From the NCBI RefSeq assembly GCF_017591425.1, contig NW_024464918.1, forward strand, positions 12,026,001 to 12,090,000: DNA of 64,000 nucleotides. Direction: 5' to 3'. The notes beneath the pieces are model-generated. The model was not told the DNA's origin and searched no databases. It worked only from the letters and a program-made list of their open reading frames with translations. Source of the stretch: Ochotona curzoniae (taxonomy: Eukaryota; Chordata; Mammalia; Lagomorpha; Ochotonidae). The position numbers and the translations under genes were made by a program. Positions within the stretch are counted from its first letter, which is position 1; each line of letters begins with the position of its first letter. This document shows positions 11,151 through 22,962 of this stretch, in pieces.

Positions 11151-13010
11151 TAAGAAATGTTCTGGTTGGTTCCTCTAGAGTATTCCAGGCATTCCTGATG
11201 AGGTGAGGTCAAGATGATCCCTGCAGAGTATTCTGCACTTTGCTGGATGAGGGGTGTGACCTCCAGCAGGTGTCTAAAAATACAGTCGTCATGGACAAAC
11301 CCTCACTCTTCCTCAGACCAACCTCTGGGTCTCAGTCAGCAACGTTCTGGTGCTGTCATGGTGGAGTTACAGTGCCCCTTCATATCTAGATTGCACTGTG
11401 CCTCTCTGTATCTAGATTTCACCATCAGATTTTTCTTAGAACAAAGAGATTCTTTCTAAGATTTGCCATCTTCAAGGAAGACTGCTGGAAACTTAAAAAT
11501 GACTGTTTCTGTCTTAAACCAAGTAAACACTTGATAATGAACCTGGAGAGAATTCTGTGAAGCTCACACATAGTCTGTTTCGAATAAGTAAAAAACACAA
11601 TGTTGGGTTTAAAACCAAATAACTAGATTGCATTTTCTCAAAGTCCCAAATGTGCTCTTGGAAAATAGACTGGAAGCAGGGATAGCTAAGCTGTGTGGGA
11701 AGATAACTTCACACTTTGCAGTTGAGATAAATGCAGTGCACATCATCATCAGGCAAATATTAGCCCAAGTGTGATGCAAGCTGAGTTCATACTTTTTGAG
11801 ACCGGTTTGAGAGAAATTCTGTTAGCTAAAGATAGTATGAACAGCATCAGATGCAGCCTGATAGATTCTGAATGTATAACTCTAGCTCATTGATATTCTG
11901 GGACATGAAGCTACAGAGACTGTAAAAAATGAAGTATTCACCTTTCTCAAGGTATGTCCTGGGCCATTTTAATATTGGAAGAAAATGGTATGAAAAGCTC
12001 TGGATGTGGGAAAAGTAAATGAGTTTCTCTGCTGAGGTGTTTGTCACATAGTTCATAAAGTGTCAAGAGGAGTGTGCGCTGTGCAAGAGTGCTCACACCT
12101 GTTCATCAAGAAGCTGTTTGTGTTCTGGGGAGCTGATTCCTACCCAGGAATCGTCCTCACTGTTGAGTTCTCAGCTAGAATGTTCCGTGACAGACAGGAA
12201 GGCACTCGTACTGATCCTAAGCTTGCCAGCCATGCTGACAAAGAAGAAAGTACAGTGCTATGCTAATAATCATTAGCTTCTTTGCCTCATTATGCAGCTA
12301 CTTCAGGATTTTGATTAATGCAAGCATTATTAAAAACAACAGCCCTCGGTTCTTTCTCAGGTACGCAGCACATTACTCTTAAAACAGGATTCATTAATCT
12401 TTCCTGCTGTGTTTGCTCTTCCTTCCTCCCTCTTTGTAAATGGCTACCCCTACGCCATTTGTGCAGTGTCTTTCATTTTAATGAGTTTTACCACCAGAAC
12501 ATTCCTTCAATAGAGAGGCATCTACAATGAGGACACAGGACTGGCTTAGCCCTAGATAATCAGGCCCTCCTGGCTCACTTGTTTGGTTGTAAGACTCAAT
12601 TTGGAAAAAGCAAACTAGTACAAGTCTGTTTTAGAGAGAAAAATTTATGAAACTTGAAAAGCTGGGAAATAAATGCATGTGGAATGTGATTCTGACTGCT
12701 GTTTGGCCAGAGTAAATGAAAAAATGCAGAAACAAATGAAATAGAAAAGAATATCCAGCTCTGAGTTTGGGGGAAGAAATTTTTTGTTGTTAGTAAATAA
12801 GAACTTGTTATTGCTACGCTGCGGGAAAGCATGCATTATTTGAAATCAGAGAAGGGAAAAATCTGAAAGGAACCTTAAAAACAGCCTAGAGAAATCTACT
12901 CACATAAAGAATGAAAAAATTGGGACCCCCTGTGGACATATTTATGGGGATTCTCTAAGATCACAGTGAATCATTCTTTTCCTTTTGCTACAACTCACTG
13001 GAAGAACTGC
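11151..13010. other. Unique DNA, nothing recognised
   Basis: Contains short open frames only. The stretch near 12300-12400 is rich in ATTAAT-type homeodomain cores and lacks repeats, so it may be a conserved element, but no strong motif cluster is visible. Confidence 0.4.
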
Positions 13011-13693
13011 TGTGGGGTGCGAACAAGACCACGCCAGACTGGTCTAGGGTGTATTAAAGAATCTTTATTAACCAAACTTGGTGATATCAGGGCCCACTAG
13101 AAATAGCAAATCACAAGTCCATATAGCAATACAGTCAATCAAAACCCCAAGAGGAACAAATGTTATTACCCATTTAAGTCCATCTGTTACACTGAAAATC
13201 TATGTCCCAGCTTCCCCCACAATATAAGTTATCCTAAGAGACACACAGTGACCAACCTGGACACACTTTCCAAGCCGCAAACACCCACCTTACCCTGGCT
13301 CCTCTTCCCACATTCCATTACTGCTAGGCCTCACCTCTGCTGGAAGTCTTGAAAATACACAAATTAGAAATACAAAGCATCTTAGCATTGCTATCTTCAC
13401 TGTCCACCCAAGTAGTGAACAGAAGGTGAGGAATACAGACATACAGGGGCCATGTTCAGGGGAGACCTGTCCTCAGAGTTGGTCCACAGGAGAATTGGAG
13501 TGCCAGAAAGACCGAAGCCTGAGATCAAGACAGCCCCTCTCTATCATGGGCCTTTATGGGGGCGTGTGAGGGGAGTGGTTGTACCGCCCCTCTCAGGTTC
13601 CAGGTGATTGATAGGTGAGCATCCAGGTGGGCAGGAGGGAACACCTAGGTGGTGGGTGGGAAGTGACCTGAACTAGCTGCCTACCCTTCCACA
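13011..13693 (-). mobile_element. Solo LTR of an endogenous retrovirus, minus strand
   Basis: The segment is bounded by TGTGG and CCACA, a short inverted repeat carrying the canonical TG...CA ends, and is 683 bases long. On the minus strand it carries a CATAAAGG TATA-like box (near 13553) and, close to its 3' end, an AATAAAG poly(A) signal (13063-13069) followed by a GT-rich stretch. No polypurine tract or primer-binding site adjoins it and no gag, pol or env frame is nearby, so it reads as a solo LTR left by recombination. Flanking duplications are not clear. The long distance from TATA box to poly(A) signal is unusual. Family unknown. Confidence 0.6.
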
Positions 13694-14460
13694 AAACTTG
13701 CTATCCTATTTTTTTTTCTGAAAATAGATTCAGTATTTTCAAATCAGTTTCACCACATTCATTCTCATCTTGATAAATGTCCTCGTCATCTACTTAGTAA
13801 CACATACCCACATATCCAAGCACTCACTCTTGATTTTTAAAAATAATTTCATTCAAATCATCTTTAAGGCTCAGTTTCCAAAATAAACCCTTCAAAATAC
13901 AGTTATCAATACTCATGACACCACATTGTATCTTTTAGCCTTTATCCACTTAGCTTTCTGTTTTCATTCTTCATCCTGCCAATCTATGCTCCACATAAAA
14001 TCAGTTTTATTTTTTAGATGCTTGGAAAGTGCTTCAATCTAGTATCAGGGGGAAGAAGGGAGAGTCCTCATTTCGTTGTTTGATTACTTCCAGGATATAA
14101 ACACTTCTTCATGCCTATCTTCAAATGAATGCCTTTGGCAGCAGATTTGGGGAAGGTGTAAGCAAACTCTGTTCTCCAAAATTGGCGTGAACCGCTTTTA
14201 GCAGAGCCCGACTAGCCCAAACACCACTCAAAATTAGTCTTGCTACAAGTTGTGTGTATTTCAACTCAGGCATCTGAGAAAGAGCTTTATAAAAGTGCGG
14301 AATGGGAAGTAGGTAGCGGAGCAAGGGTGAAAGGGAGGCAGAGTAAAGAGTGTATGTATGAACATGTGTATGGCTTCCGGTTCATGTGTCCAAAAGGTTG
14401 AGGAGAGGGTTATATTCTAGTTTTGTTGTAATTAGGTCTTCAAATGTAGTTAGAAATATC
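13694..14460. other. Unique DNA, nothing recognised
   Basis: No repeat or coding signal identified. Confidence 0.4.
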
Positions 14461-14590
14461 TTCTTTCATTCATTAATTTGTTCAAAAATATTGAATAGTC
14501 AGGCACTATTCTGTGTGCTAAGTGGTGAAGTATATATATTTTCATGAAGTTTTTTCCAGTGATAAAGGTCAATAAATAGATACACTCAAA
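14461..14590 (-). mobile_element. L2 3' end fragment, minus strand
   Basis: TTCATTCATTAATTTGTTCA, then GAATAGTCAGGCACTATTCT and GTGTGCTAAGTGGTGAAGTA follow the reversed L2 end (consensus TTGAGTGCCTACTATGTGCC and so on). Confidence 0.6.
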
Positions 14591-15571
14591 AGCAGTGTGA
14601 GAAAAAATTAAATAATATTAAGGAGAAATGAGCTATAGTGGGATATGAGGTTGGATTATAATAGATTGAGTGATCGGAGAGGAGAGAGCGAATAAAAGGC
14701 AAGTGAGCTATATGTATTCCCTGGGGGTGGGGAAGCCCAAAGAATGGGAGCAGCAATGGCTGTGGTGATGGGACTGAAGTATACTTGAATGTTGAGGACT
14801 GAAATTCTGCACCATTGGTAGAAAGTGGTAAAAAAAAAAGAGCTGGGGAGCAGGAGGGTATGTGGGAAGTTGGTACATGAATGATCTTGTTGTCCAGAGA
14901 AGGTGTCTGCATTTTATTACAAGAAATGGTAAGCCTCAAGAAGTTTTTAGTGGTGCATTGCCATGATATGATTCACATTTAAAAAGGAACTCCTCTTGCA
15001 GTCCAAGTGAGAGTTGATGATGGTTTGGGTCAAGATAAAGCTGTGACAGTGAGAGAGATGATTGTATTTGTGACTGCCAAGACTTGGCAATGGACTAGAT
15101 TTTTTGTGTAAATGCAAAATCAGTCAAATTTCACAATAATATTTTATAATGTAAGTAATAAAAAATATCCATATGTGTTCATTGTGAGATTCATAGAGAT
15201 GTATATTCAATAATTCCAAAGAGAAATCATGGCTGAAGATAAAAGGAGGGTAATTCATAAATGGAAGATTAGCTTCAGCCATGAGCATTGAATGAAGGGG
15301 GAAAAAAAAAAACTGGGATCAAACTGTGTTCTAAAAGAGGAACAGAATCCAGCCACAAAAATGAGAAAGAAGCAGTGACAGCCAAAAACAGATGCTCTGA
15401 AAAGTGAAATCAGTATGTCAAGAAAGTAAGATCTATCATCAATGCTAAATGCCTCTGACACACTGAATGAAGTGAGAACATGGCGAGAGGGATACCAGTG
15501 GGATTATGAAGTCATAGTCACAACAAATGAGCGTTAAACAGAGAGGAGAGGGCAGAAGGTGAAGACGGAGA
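14591..15571. other. Purine-rich unique DNA, nothing certain
   Basis: A-rich and G-rich on the plus strand, which gives long but meaningless minus-strand open frames such as 14586-14939. Part of it may be an older L1 leading into 15572. Confidence 0.4.
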
Positions 15572-16035
15572 GCAGTCACTGAAATAAGCCAGTCCCCAAA
15601 GGACAAATATATGTTCTCTCTAATGTAAGGCAACCTTCCTTCAAAATACTAAAGGAATAGATACATAGGTAAATAAGTGTACACATATTTTCTCCTTGGT
15701 AAACTGTGCAATGGAGACTAGCATATGGAGAAGATACGTTGCAGCAGTTTGTGCCTCTTCCCCAGGATAAAAGGAGGACGCTCAATGAAACTCTTAAATA
15801 TACCTTGACAGTTTGATACTAGATTGTCTATCATTACCTTTACCTACAGTGACATTGTACACTTAGATAGCAGAATGCTGAACTTGTAACTGTTACTAAA
15901 AGACTGTACTGCTAAAATGCAATGGGAAGTAATGGTAAAGAGGGCAAAATGGGAGGGGAGCAGAATGAGGCAGTGGGTCGGACCTATATCACAAAACTGT
16001 ATCATGGAAAGCAATAACAATAAGAAATTTAAAAA
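15572..16035 (+). mobile_element. L1 3' UTR, plus strand (older lagomorph type)
   Basis: It opens with the section just after ORF2, CTGAAATAAGCCAGTCCCCA followed by AAGGACAAATATATGTTCTC. The end is AACTGTATCATGGAAAGCAA then an A-rich AATAACAATAAG tail. The overall plan matches the much younger 3' end at 53098-53410. Confidence 0.7.
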
Positions 16036-16540
16036 TAGGGAGCAGAAATAATACTTTCAAAGAGTTCACTATAAAGGGAAACAGACAAGGAAGGTAGCAC
16101 ATGAAGGATGCTATGAGAAAACTCAGGGATTTTTTTAATTTGTTTTTGTCTCAAAAGTTGAACAGTGACAAAAAGTTTAGAAATAGGTATAAATAATGCA
16201 GTTGGTGGGAGAACATTGATAATGAGGGAGAACAAAGGGTGAGTACAGGAACAAACTCTTTAAGTAGGAAATACTTTAACTTGAGATCCAGTGTACATAG
16301 GGGGATTAATATTAGATAGTGGCATATATCTATTACAGTATTAGTGAAAGGATGAAAAAGGTATGGCCACAACATTAGGGTATTTAATAGCTCTGCCAGT
16401 GACAACGTCACAAGTTTGTTTTTCCTGCTAATGTCTATTTTCACAATAGAATTAAAAGCAAGATTATTAGATATATATGATCAAAGGGTTTTATGACAGG
16501 TATATACGATGGTTCACTCACAGGTTAGTATACTAGTCAC
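16036..16540. other. Unclassified AT-rich DNA
   Basis: Probably eroded L1 or unique sequence between two plus-strand L1 pieces. Open frames on the minus strand (16151-16444) carry no domain. Confidence 0.4.
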
Positions 16541-17201
16541 AACACAAGGAAGAGCAAACCACCACATAGACATCATTATAAATGCACAAAGAGCATTTGA
16601 TGAGATTCAGTCTCTTCATGATGAAAAACCAACAAATTAGATTTAGAAAGACCATATCTCAAATGAATGTCAGATGCATTGTTGATATCATACTGAATAG
16701 GGAAGAGCTTAAAGTATTTCCTCCCAGATGTGGGAAAATACAATGATTCCCATACTACCACTCTTTTGGACAGATAATTGTAAATATTAACAACAGCGAT
16801 TTGAAAAGAGAAATAAACAGCCTCAGAACTGGAGAGGAGGTTTGCAGATGACATAATGTTTTATGGTGAAACCCTAAGCACTTTGCCAAATACAGTGTTA
16901 GAACTAAAAAAACAGATCCATGAGGTCCCAGGACAGGAAATCAGCACACAAAAGCTTAGTCCTTTCACGCAGCTAAGTTCTCTTTTCGGGATAAGTTTGC
17001 CACCATAAGTCAAAATACCAGACTCAGTGAGGAACCTAGGAGGTCGCTTATTCCAGCAGGGATGACGGGGGCCTTCAGGGCCAATGTTCCTGTCACTCCT
17101 CACCAAATCTTCACACCAATCATGATCCTGCTGAAAGAGAAAACAAGAAAGAAACCACATTTACCGGGCTATAAAAAGGTAATATTTAAGAATAGGTTTA
17201 G
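16541..17201 (+). mobile_element. L1 ORF2 reverse-transcriptase remnant, plus strand
   Basis: Landmarks of the L1 reverse transcriptase appear in order: GCATTTGATGAGATTCAGTC, ATCATACTGAATAGGGAAGA, and the catalytic box coded by TTTGCAGATGACATAATG (near 16839-16858; F-A-D-D). Frameshifts and stops break the frame. The last 200 bases before the SINE are more diverged. Confidence 0.75.
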
Positions 17202-17528
17202 GGGCTGGCATGATGACTCAGTCGGCTATTGCTCTACCTGCAAGTGCTGGCATCCCATATGGGTCTCTGTGTCCTGCCAGCTCACCTTCACATTCAGCTC
17301 TTTGCTTGTGGCCTGAGAAAGCAATAGAGGATGGTCCAAAGCCCTGGATTCTGCACCAACGTGGAAGATTCAGTAGAAGCTCCTTGTTCCTGGCTTCAGA
17401 TTAGTTTAGATCTAGCCACTGTGGCCGCTTGGGGAATGAACCAGAGAATGGAAGATCTTTCTCTCTGTCTTTCCTTCTCTCTGTAAATCTGCCTTTCTAA
17501 TAAAAATGTATAAACAAACAAAAAAATC
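17202..17528 (+). mobile_element. CSINE inserted into the L1, plus strand
   Basis: Begins GGGGCTGGCATGATGACTCA and runs through CATCCCATATGGGTCTCTGT, GTGGCCTGAGAAAGCAATAG and CCAAAGCCCTGGATTCTGCA to TTCTAATAAAAATGTATAAA. L1 ORF2 text lies on both sides. Confidence 0.92.
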
Positions 17529-18090
17529 CCACTGACAAAGTAAAGATTGACCCAATAAAAATTATAAAGTATTGAAAGAAATCATTGAGGACTGATAAAA
17601 ATGAGTTAACTTGTTTTTCATGGGTTAGAACAATTAATATTGTTGAAGTCTTGCCACCATCTAAAGAGGCATCCAGAGACTGTGAGGTCCTCATTAAAAT
17701 CAGATTACATTTTTTGTAAAAACAAAAATTCACTAATATTTATATGAAACCACAGAGGAGCCAGAAAAGCCAAAGTAAATCTTAACAAAATACACAAAAA
17801 AATAAAGTTGGAAGTATCATGATACCTAATTTCAGAGCATGCGGCAAAGCTAGTAATTAAGACAGCAGTGTACTAGTGTAAAAACTGACACATAGGTCAG
17901 AGAAACGGAGATTGGTCCATGTACACACAGTCAACTGATGTTTGAACAAGCTGCCAAAAACATACATTGAAAAAAAAGAAATAGTCTTTCTTTTCAATAG
18001 AAGTTGCTGGCGACACCAAATAAACACATGTACAAAACCAAAACTAGATCCCTGAACCGCACGGTATGAAGAAGCCAACTCAAAATCCTT
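17529..18090 (+). mobile_element. L1 ORF2 remnant continuing after the SINE, plus strand
   Basis: Text just past the reverse transcriptase core resumes: TTTATATGAAACCACAGAGG, GCCAAAGTAAATCTTAACAA, AAAACTGACACATAGGTCAG, ACACAGTCAACTGATGTTTG, CCAACTCAAAATCCTTGC. It ends abruptly near 18090. Confidence 0.82.
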
Positions 18091-18399
18091 GCTGTTCTAA
18101 TAGGCTTTAACTTCTAGCTTTGAAATGCCCCAAATGGCCACATTTGACTGGAGAAGGGACCGGCCAACAGTCACATTGATGATTTTTTTTCACTAGCTAT
18201 ACCTCCTCAGTGTTTTTTAAAACTACTGCCAGCGTGCAAATACTTTCCACAGGCCTGCCTTGTATTGCTAACCAAGCACTATTTTCCTCAGAACTTTTTA
18301 TACCTGTCACATCGCATTGAATTTCTCATATTATAATAAATCAAATTTAGTTTAATACTTTCTGCACAATTGCCCCTCTAAAATACAGTTCTATTTTTA

Positions 18400-18670
18400 T
18401 TTCATTCTAGCCGTATATTATTATGTATCTTTTCCTCCCTAGCAATTTATATTTTCGGTACCTGCACGTTTATATATGTTGCTATGGCAATATTACAAAA
18501 TGATGGCAAGTCACGAGGCTTGCCTGAAATTGTTCGTGCCGGAGTTGAAAATAGCATTGCTGAAGCTAGTTTTCAGTCAAGAAAGTCACAGGCAAATGGA
18601 CATTATTAGTCCGTTGAGGCAAGGACAGGAGCCTAGCTCTCTGGCTCCTGGGTACTGCATTTCAAAGGGC
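18400..18670. promoter_or_regulatory. Candidate conserved element with an RFX X-box-like site
   Basis: GTTGCTATGGCAA at 18478-18490 matches the RFX X-box (GTNRCY..RGYAAC pattern). The flanks are non-repetitive and keep several CpGs (for example TCACGAGG and TTCGTGCCGG), unusual for neutral DNA in this window. Enhancer function is inferred. Confidence 0.35.
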
Positions 18671-20984
18671 CAGTTTAGCCAGTGACCACCGTTCCGCAAC
18701 ACACCCTCTGAATTTTTGGCCAACTGTCTTGTCCCTGGGGAACAAGACCTGCCAAGGTTGAAATGACCCTGAATTTTACCCAGTCCCTGCCCACTTCCCA
18801 ATTTCTCCAGTGTCCCCCTCTCCTCCGAACATCCTAAGACCCTCAAACTATCAAGTCCCAGCCTGTTGTGTGGCTGGAACTTGACCACGTGCTTCTGTGT
18901 GCACAGCAGCAGTTAGCCACCCTCCCAGGATTAATTTTAAGTAAATCTGTTTTGACTGCGAATTTGCTCCCCATGTTTTTCTCTGCACCTTCCTCCCATC
19001 ATTCGGTTCCCTGTCTCTGTGCCTCTTTCCTAACACATATCACGTGGTGAAACATGAAGAACAAGATACTTGCTGCCCAACTTAGAGACACAGTGCACTG
19101 GTTAGACAAATCGTCTTTAGAAGATAGAATCAAGCTTCTCCATCAGGAAGCAGGGTTTTGAAGTGCAGTTCAAGAGCCGGAGCGTGTGGGTAGAAGCATT
19201 GTTCATCCCATAAAGACTGGGCTCCTGCTCTACATCAACTGCCTCTCTGCGCTCTTTCTTTTCATTTTGACATCCTAAGAGCACTCAGCAGTCCCCTTGG
19301 CAAGCCCTCTTTGAGAAGGTTTTTCTCCCCTCCCCCACAGACACCTCACTAAAATCTGCTCTCCAATCCTTTGGCAGGATGTAGATATTGGAAAGGGAGG
19401 AGTATTGGTCAAAGCCTCCTAAAGAAAACCTTTAAACTAAAACTTGAGGAATAAACATGCAGGCATTTCTAAGAAGAAGGTGGAGGAATTTTGGATAAGA
19501 GATGGGATTACAGTTAGAGGGAACAAATAAAAAGTGCTTATAATAATTGGATAGCTGGTTTATATATTTGGTTATGTAAGGCTCTTGATCTTTTATCTCC
19601 GCCAATTCTTTTTATTTTTAAAATCGTCTTTATATGTAACTTTTATTTTTGATGATTTTTACATGGTTGATTATGGTGGGAGGGGTTGAGGATTAGGGGA
19701 AAGTTGGTGAGACCATTGTTTCCAAATTTTCTTTTTCTTGTTCCTGTGTCTGGGGAAAGAGAGGGTTTGGGAAAGAAACCATATGCAGCCTGCCAACCGC
19801 CTCAGTACCCAGGAATGGGGAGCAGCAGGTGTGATGGACAGAAAGAGCAGGGTACAGTTAAAGAACTAAAGATAACATCGTCACCAAAAGGAGAGGGCAG
19901 GGAGGCAGAAAGCTGAGCTCACGTATTGGCATTATGACAGTATGACATCAGTGAAAGAAGAAGTCACTGAGATAGAAATGATTCGATGTTAACGAAATAT
20001 TGTTATGAGAAGGTAGGTGCAATCCACTGAACCTCGGAGCAGAGAATCAAAATAAAAATAAAGACAAGAATATAAATTTGCTAGTGTGGATTAAAAATAC
20101 TATGTCAAAAAGATTTAAAAATTGCTAGGCAGACAGAATTACTTGTCTGCTAAGTGAATGAATAATCAGTTGGAAAATGGAAGGGCATAGATGTTGTAAG
20201 AGACTATTATATGGTAAAGAGACAAATTGTGTCACTTAAATTTTAGTTCTGATAAAATGAATGAAAAAAAATAAGTCTAGAATTAGGAGCGAGCTGTAAA
20301 TTTGGTGATGGATTGGGGTAGGGAAGTGAAAAGAGGGAAGAGACAAGAGTAGTCCTCACATTGATGGTTTTGTAGATGCCTTCCACCAAGGAAAAAGCAT
20401 GCAGAGATTATGGACGGGAATTCCAAAGAGCTATTTCCAAAGACATATTCGAGTCTCCTCTATCATGTGAAGTTAAATCTGTCACTTTGATTACAGCCTA
20501 CTTGAGGAATAATCAATTTAAGTGATGCCAACAAAGTCTTGCAACTGTCTCATGACAGAACCAGATGTAGACCCAGACTTTGTGAATCCTAGCTAGTCCA
20601 GTTATTTCTCTGTGTCCTTGCTTCGTTAAGTGTGGTCCTTGGTGCTGAAATTATCAGTGAATCTGTTAGAATGCAAATCTAGGCTTCTGTCTCAGAGCTC
20701 CTGAATCAGAGCCTGCATTTCAACAAAATACGGAGATGGTTCTTTTGAACATGAGTATTTGGTCTTGTAGATCTACATCGTACATTCCTATTTTGTATTT
20801 GCAAGTTGAAAATTAAATCTATGAAGATCATACAATGTAGCTAAAAAATTATTTTCTTTTTCATAAGGATATAACAACATAAATATCAATTTTGTGTTCA
20901 TTGTTGGCTATACCAATGGACTGATTTTACACTTGAAAAAAAAAGATAAAAATTCTCAGCCATGTTTCTTGTGACAGAGGCTAT
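18671..20984. other. Unique DNA, nothing recognised
   Basis: Slightly GC-richer to about 19400, then AT-rich. Short open frames on both strands around 18586-19050 mirror each other and show no domain. No repeat family is certain. Confidence 0.4.
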
Positions 20985-21190
20985 AAGGGGTATAGCTATG
21001 AGCTCAAAATTCGATCAGTCTGACATTTATAACAGCTCCCATTGATCGTAAGGATAAAGACAACGTAATTGATTCCTTAGAAGTTGCTGCTTTTGCACCT
21101 CATCCTTGACACCCATCTAATTAATTCTGCATACCCATCTTATTCCCAATTATTGGCTGGAATGCAGAACATGCCATTTGCTCTCAGAGG
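20985..21190. promoter_or_regulatory. Candidate conserved element rich in homeodomain cores
   Basis: Repeat-free DNA carrying CGTAATTGATTCC, CTAATTAATTCTGC and CCCAATTATTGGCTGG, the last also holding an inverted CCAAT box, plus several CpGs (TTCGATC, GATCGTAA, AACGTAA). This looks like a developmental non-coding element, but there is no alignment to prove it. Confidence 0.35.
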
Positions 21191-21640
21191 TAATGGACCC
21201 TCTCCAACTCTTCTCTTTTGCAAAGGTCATTGGATACTTAAGTGTGTTTCATAGAAATCAATTTGATTTACATTCTGATCAAAGTTTGCAGATTTTCAAA
21301 GGGGTTTTGGTTCTTTCCTTCTCCTATGCATGGAGGTAGCAAAAGATTTTGTTCTATATTTCCATATACTTGGTCCTAGACCAAAAAAATCTTCATTTCC
21401 CATTCATTTTAAAAATCATTATCAGCCCATTTTTCTGCAGTATTTCAGTGTCATTGAAAGTAGCCATGTCTTTGTCAGTATGCTGCACAGAAATTGTATT
21501 CTTGATTCTGTGATTCAAACTCATCTGATGTGTCCTGTGACATCACAATCATTTGAGCATTTGCAAACTCCATGTCTTCATACCAAACAATTAGAGGGTG
21601 AGCAAAAAGTATCTGTTTCGATGGCCTCCATGAATGAGAG
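21191..21640. other. Unique DNA with a 110-codon open frame
   Basis: The open frame at 21330-21662 has no recognised domain and runs into the L1 that follows. It is probably chance. Confidence 0.4.
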
Positions 21641-22130
21641 AGAAAGGCATTTCAGTAGATAAAGAACTCAAGATAGATCAAAGACCCAAATGTGATACTT
21701 GATACAATCAAATTTCTGGAAGAAAACAGGAAAAATGATTTGTGGCTGTTGCGGTAGATCATGCATATTTTGTATAGGACTCTTAAAGCACATGCAACAA
21801 AAGCAAAACTAAGCAAATGCTCTGGTTTCAAATTCTTAAATCTCTGCATAGCAAGAGAAATAATTTTAAAAAGTGCAGATTTTCAATATAATGCAACAAA
21901 ATTTTAGAAAGTCACTTTTTCTTCAAATTCTTCCTTATATATTTCAAATATATAAGGAATTTTAAAAACTCAACAAACACAACAAAACAATTTAGTTAAA
22001 ACATGGTCTAAGAACCTGAGTATACACTTCTCAAAAGGAGAAATATGAATGGCAAATAAATACATAAAACAATTCTCAGTATTCCTAATCATCAGAGAAA
22101 TGCAAACCAAAGCCACAGTGAGGTAGCTGG
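21641..22130 (+). mobile_element. L1 ORF2 C-terminal remnant, plus strand
   Basis: In order: AAAGAACTCAAGATAGATCA, ATCAAATTTCTGGAAGAAAA, AAGCACATGCAACAAAAGCA, ACACTTCTCAAAAGGAGAAA, then CATCAGAGAAATGCAAACCA. All follow L1 ORF2 near its 3' end. The copy is truncated at both sides. Confidence 0.85.
21931..21959. repeat. Perfect 14-bp inverted repeat
   Basis: TTCCTTATATATTT, one C, then its exact reverse complement AAATATATAAGGAA. It lies inside the L1 remnant and could form a cruciform. It is probably a private mutation of this copy. Confidence 0.9.
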
Positions 22131-22626
22131 GGTTGTGGGACAACAAGTTGCTGCTTTCAATGCCAACGTCTCGAATTATGTGTGTGTGTATTTATATATA
22201 TACACATATATGCAATATAAATATATGGATGTAGATAAGTTGAAATAGTACTGGTTGTCAATTAAAAGACAAATCTTTAAAATTAATATTTGTTTCTGAG
22301 CAAATGGAAACTCTGGGGTTGACTTTGTCAGCTAATGGGCGTTGGAAGGATTTCTTTATCCTTGGAACTTGACAGCATTTCAGAATTATTGAAACCAGTT
22401 GAAAGAGTCCTCAGAACATGCTCCACTTCAGGGGTGCTGGGATGACATTGGGTGACCGTTCCCCATCCCTGGATACTGGGGAGGTTGGGAGGCTGGGTGA
22501 AGCTTCTCCCCTTGCTCCCGACTCCTTCATATATAGAAGAATATAAGGAAGGTGTGGAAATAGTGGTCTTGCCACTTTCCTCAATCCTTCCCATCCTAAT
22601 CAACTGTATAAATATTAGCAAAAATA
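22131..22626. other. TG/TA-rich tract and unclassified block
   Basis: A mixed TG and TA microsatellite lies at about 22180-22240. From 22330 to 22610 the sequence is GC-richer and complex, with no family I can name. It may be an eroded lagomorph repeat. Confidence 0.4.
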
Positions 22627-22962
22627 GGACCCGGCACTGTGGCATAGCGGCTAATGTCCTCGCCTTGAACACACTGGGATCCCATAAGGGTGCCAGTTCT
22701 AATCCCGGCAGCTCCACTTCCCATCCAGCTCCCTGCTCGTGGCCTGGGAAAGCAGTGGAGGACGGCCCAAAGCCTTGGGACCCTGCACCCTTTGGGAGAC
22801 CTGGAACAGGTTTCTGGCTCCTGGCTTCAGATCAGCGCAGCACCGGCTGTTGTGTTCACTTGGGGGATGAATCATCCGAAGGAAGATCTTCCTCTCTCTG
22901 TCTCCTCTTCTCTGTATATCTGACTTTGTAATGAAAATAAAATAAATCTTAAAAAAAGCCAA
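22627..22962 (+). mobile_element. CSINE, full length, plus strand
   Basis: Head GGACCCGGCACTGTGGCATA, body with CTTCCCATCCAGCTCCCTGC and CCAAAGCCTTGGGACCCTGC, tail GTAATGAAAATAAAATAAATC. One of the better-preserved copies. The 159-codon plus-strand and 129-codon minus-strand open frames here are by-products of the SINE. Confidence 0.95.

Noticed and set aside
13011..13693. Complete provirus around the LTR
   Set aside because: No second LTR, primer-binding site, polypurine tract or retroviral frame adjoins it.
14586..14939. 117-codon minus frame
   Set aside because: It arises from a purine-rich plus strand with few stops on the complement. No domain.
16541..18090. Reverse-transcriptase gene
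   Set aside because: The F-A-D-D box is visible, but the frame is broken by stops, shifts and a SINE. It is a dead L1 ORF2.
22328..22931. 159-codon plus and 129-codon minus open frames
   Set aside because: They run across the CSINE at 22627-22962. Similar frames appear in other CSINE copies, so they follow from the repeat sequence.
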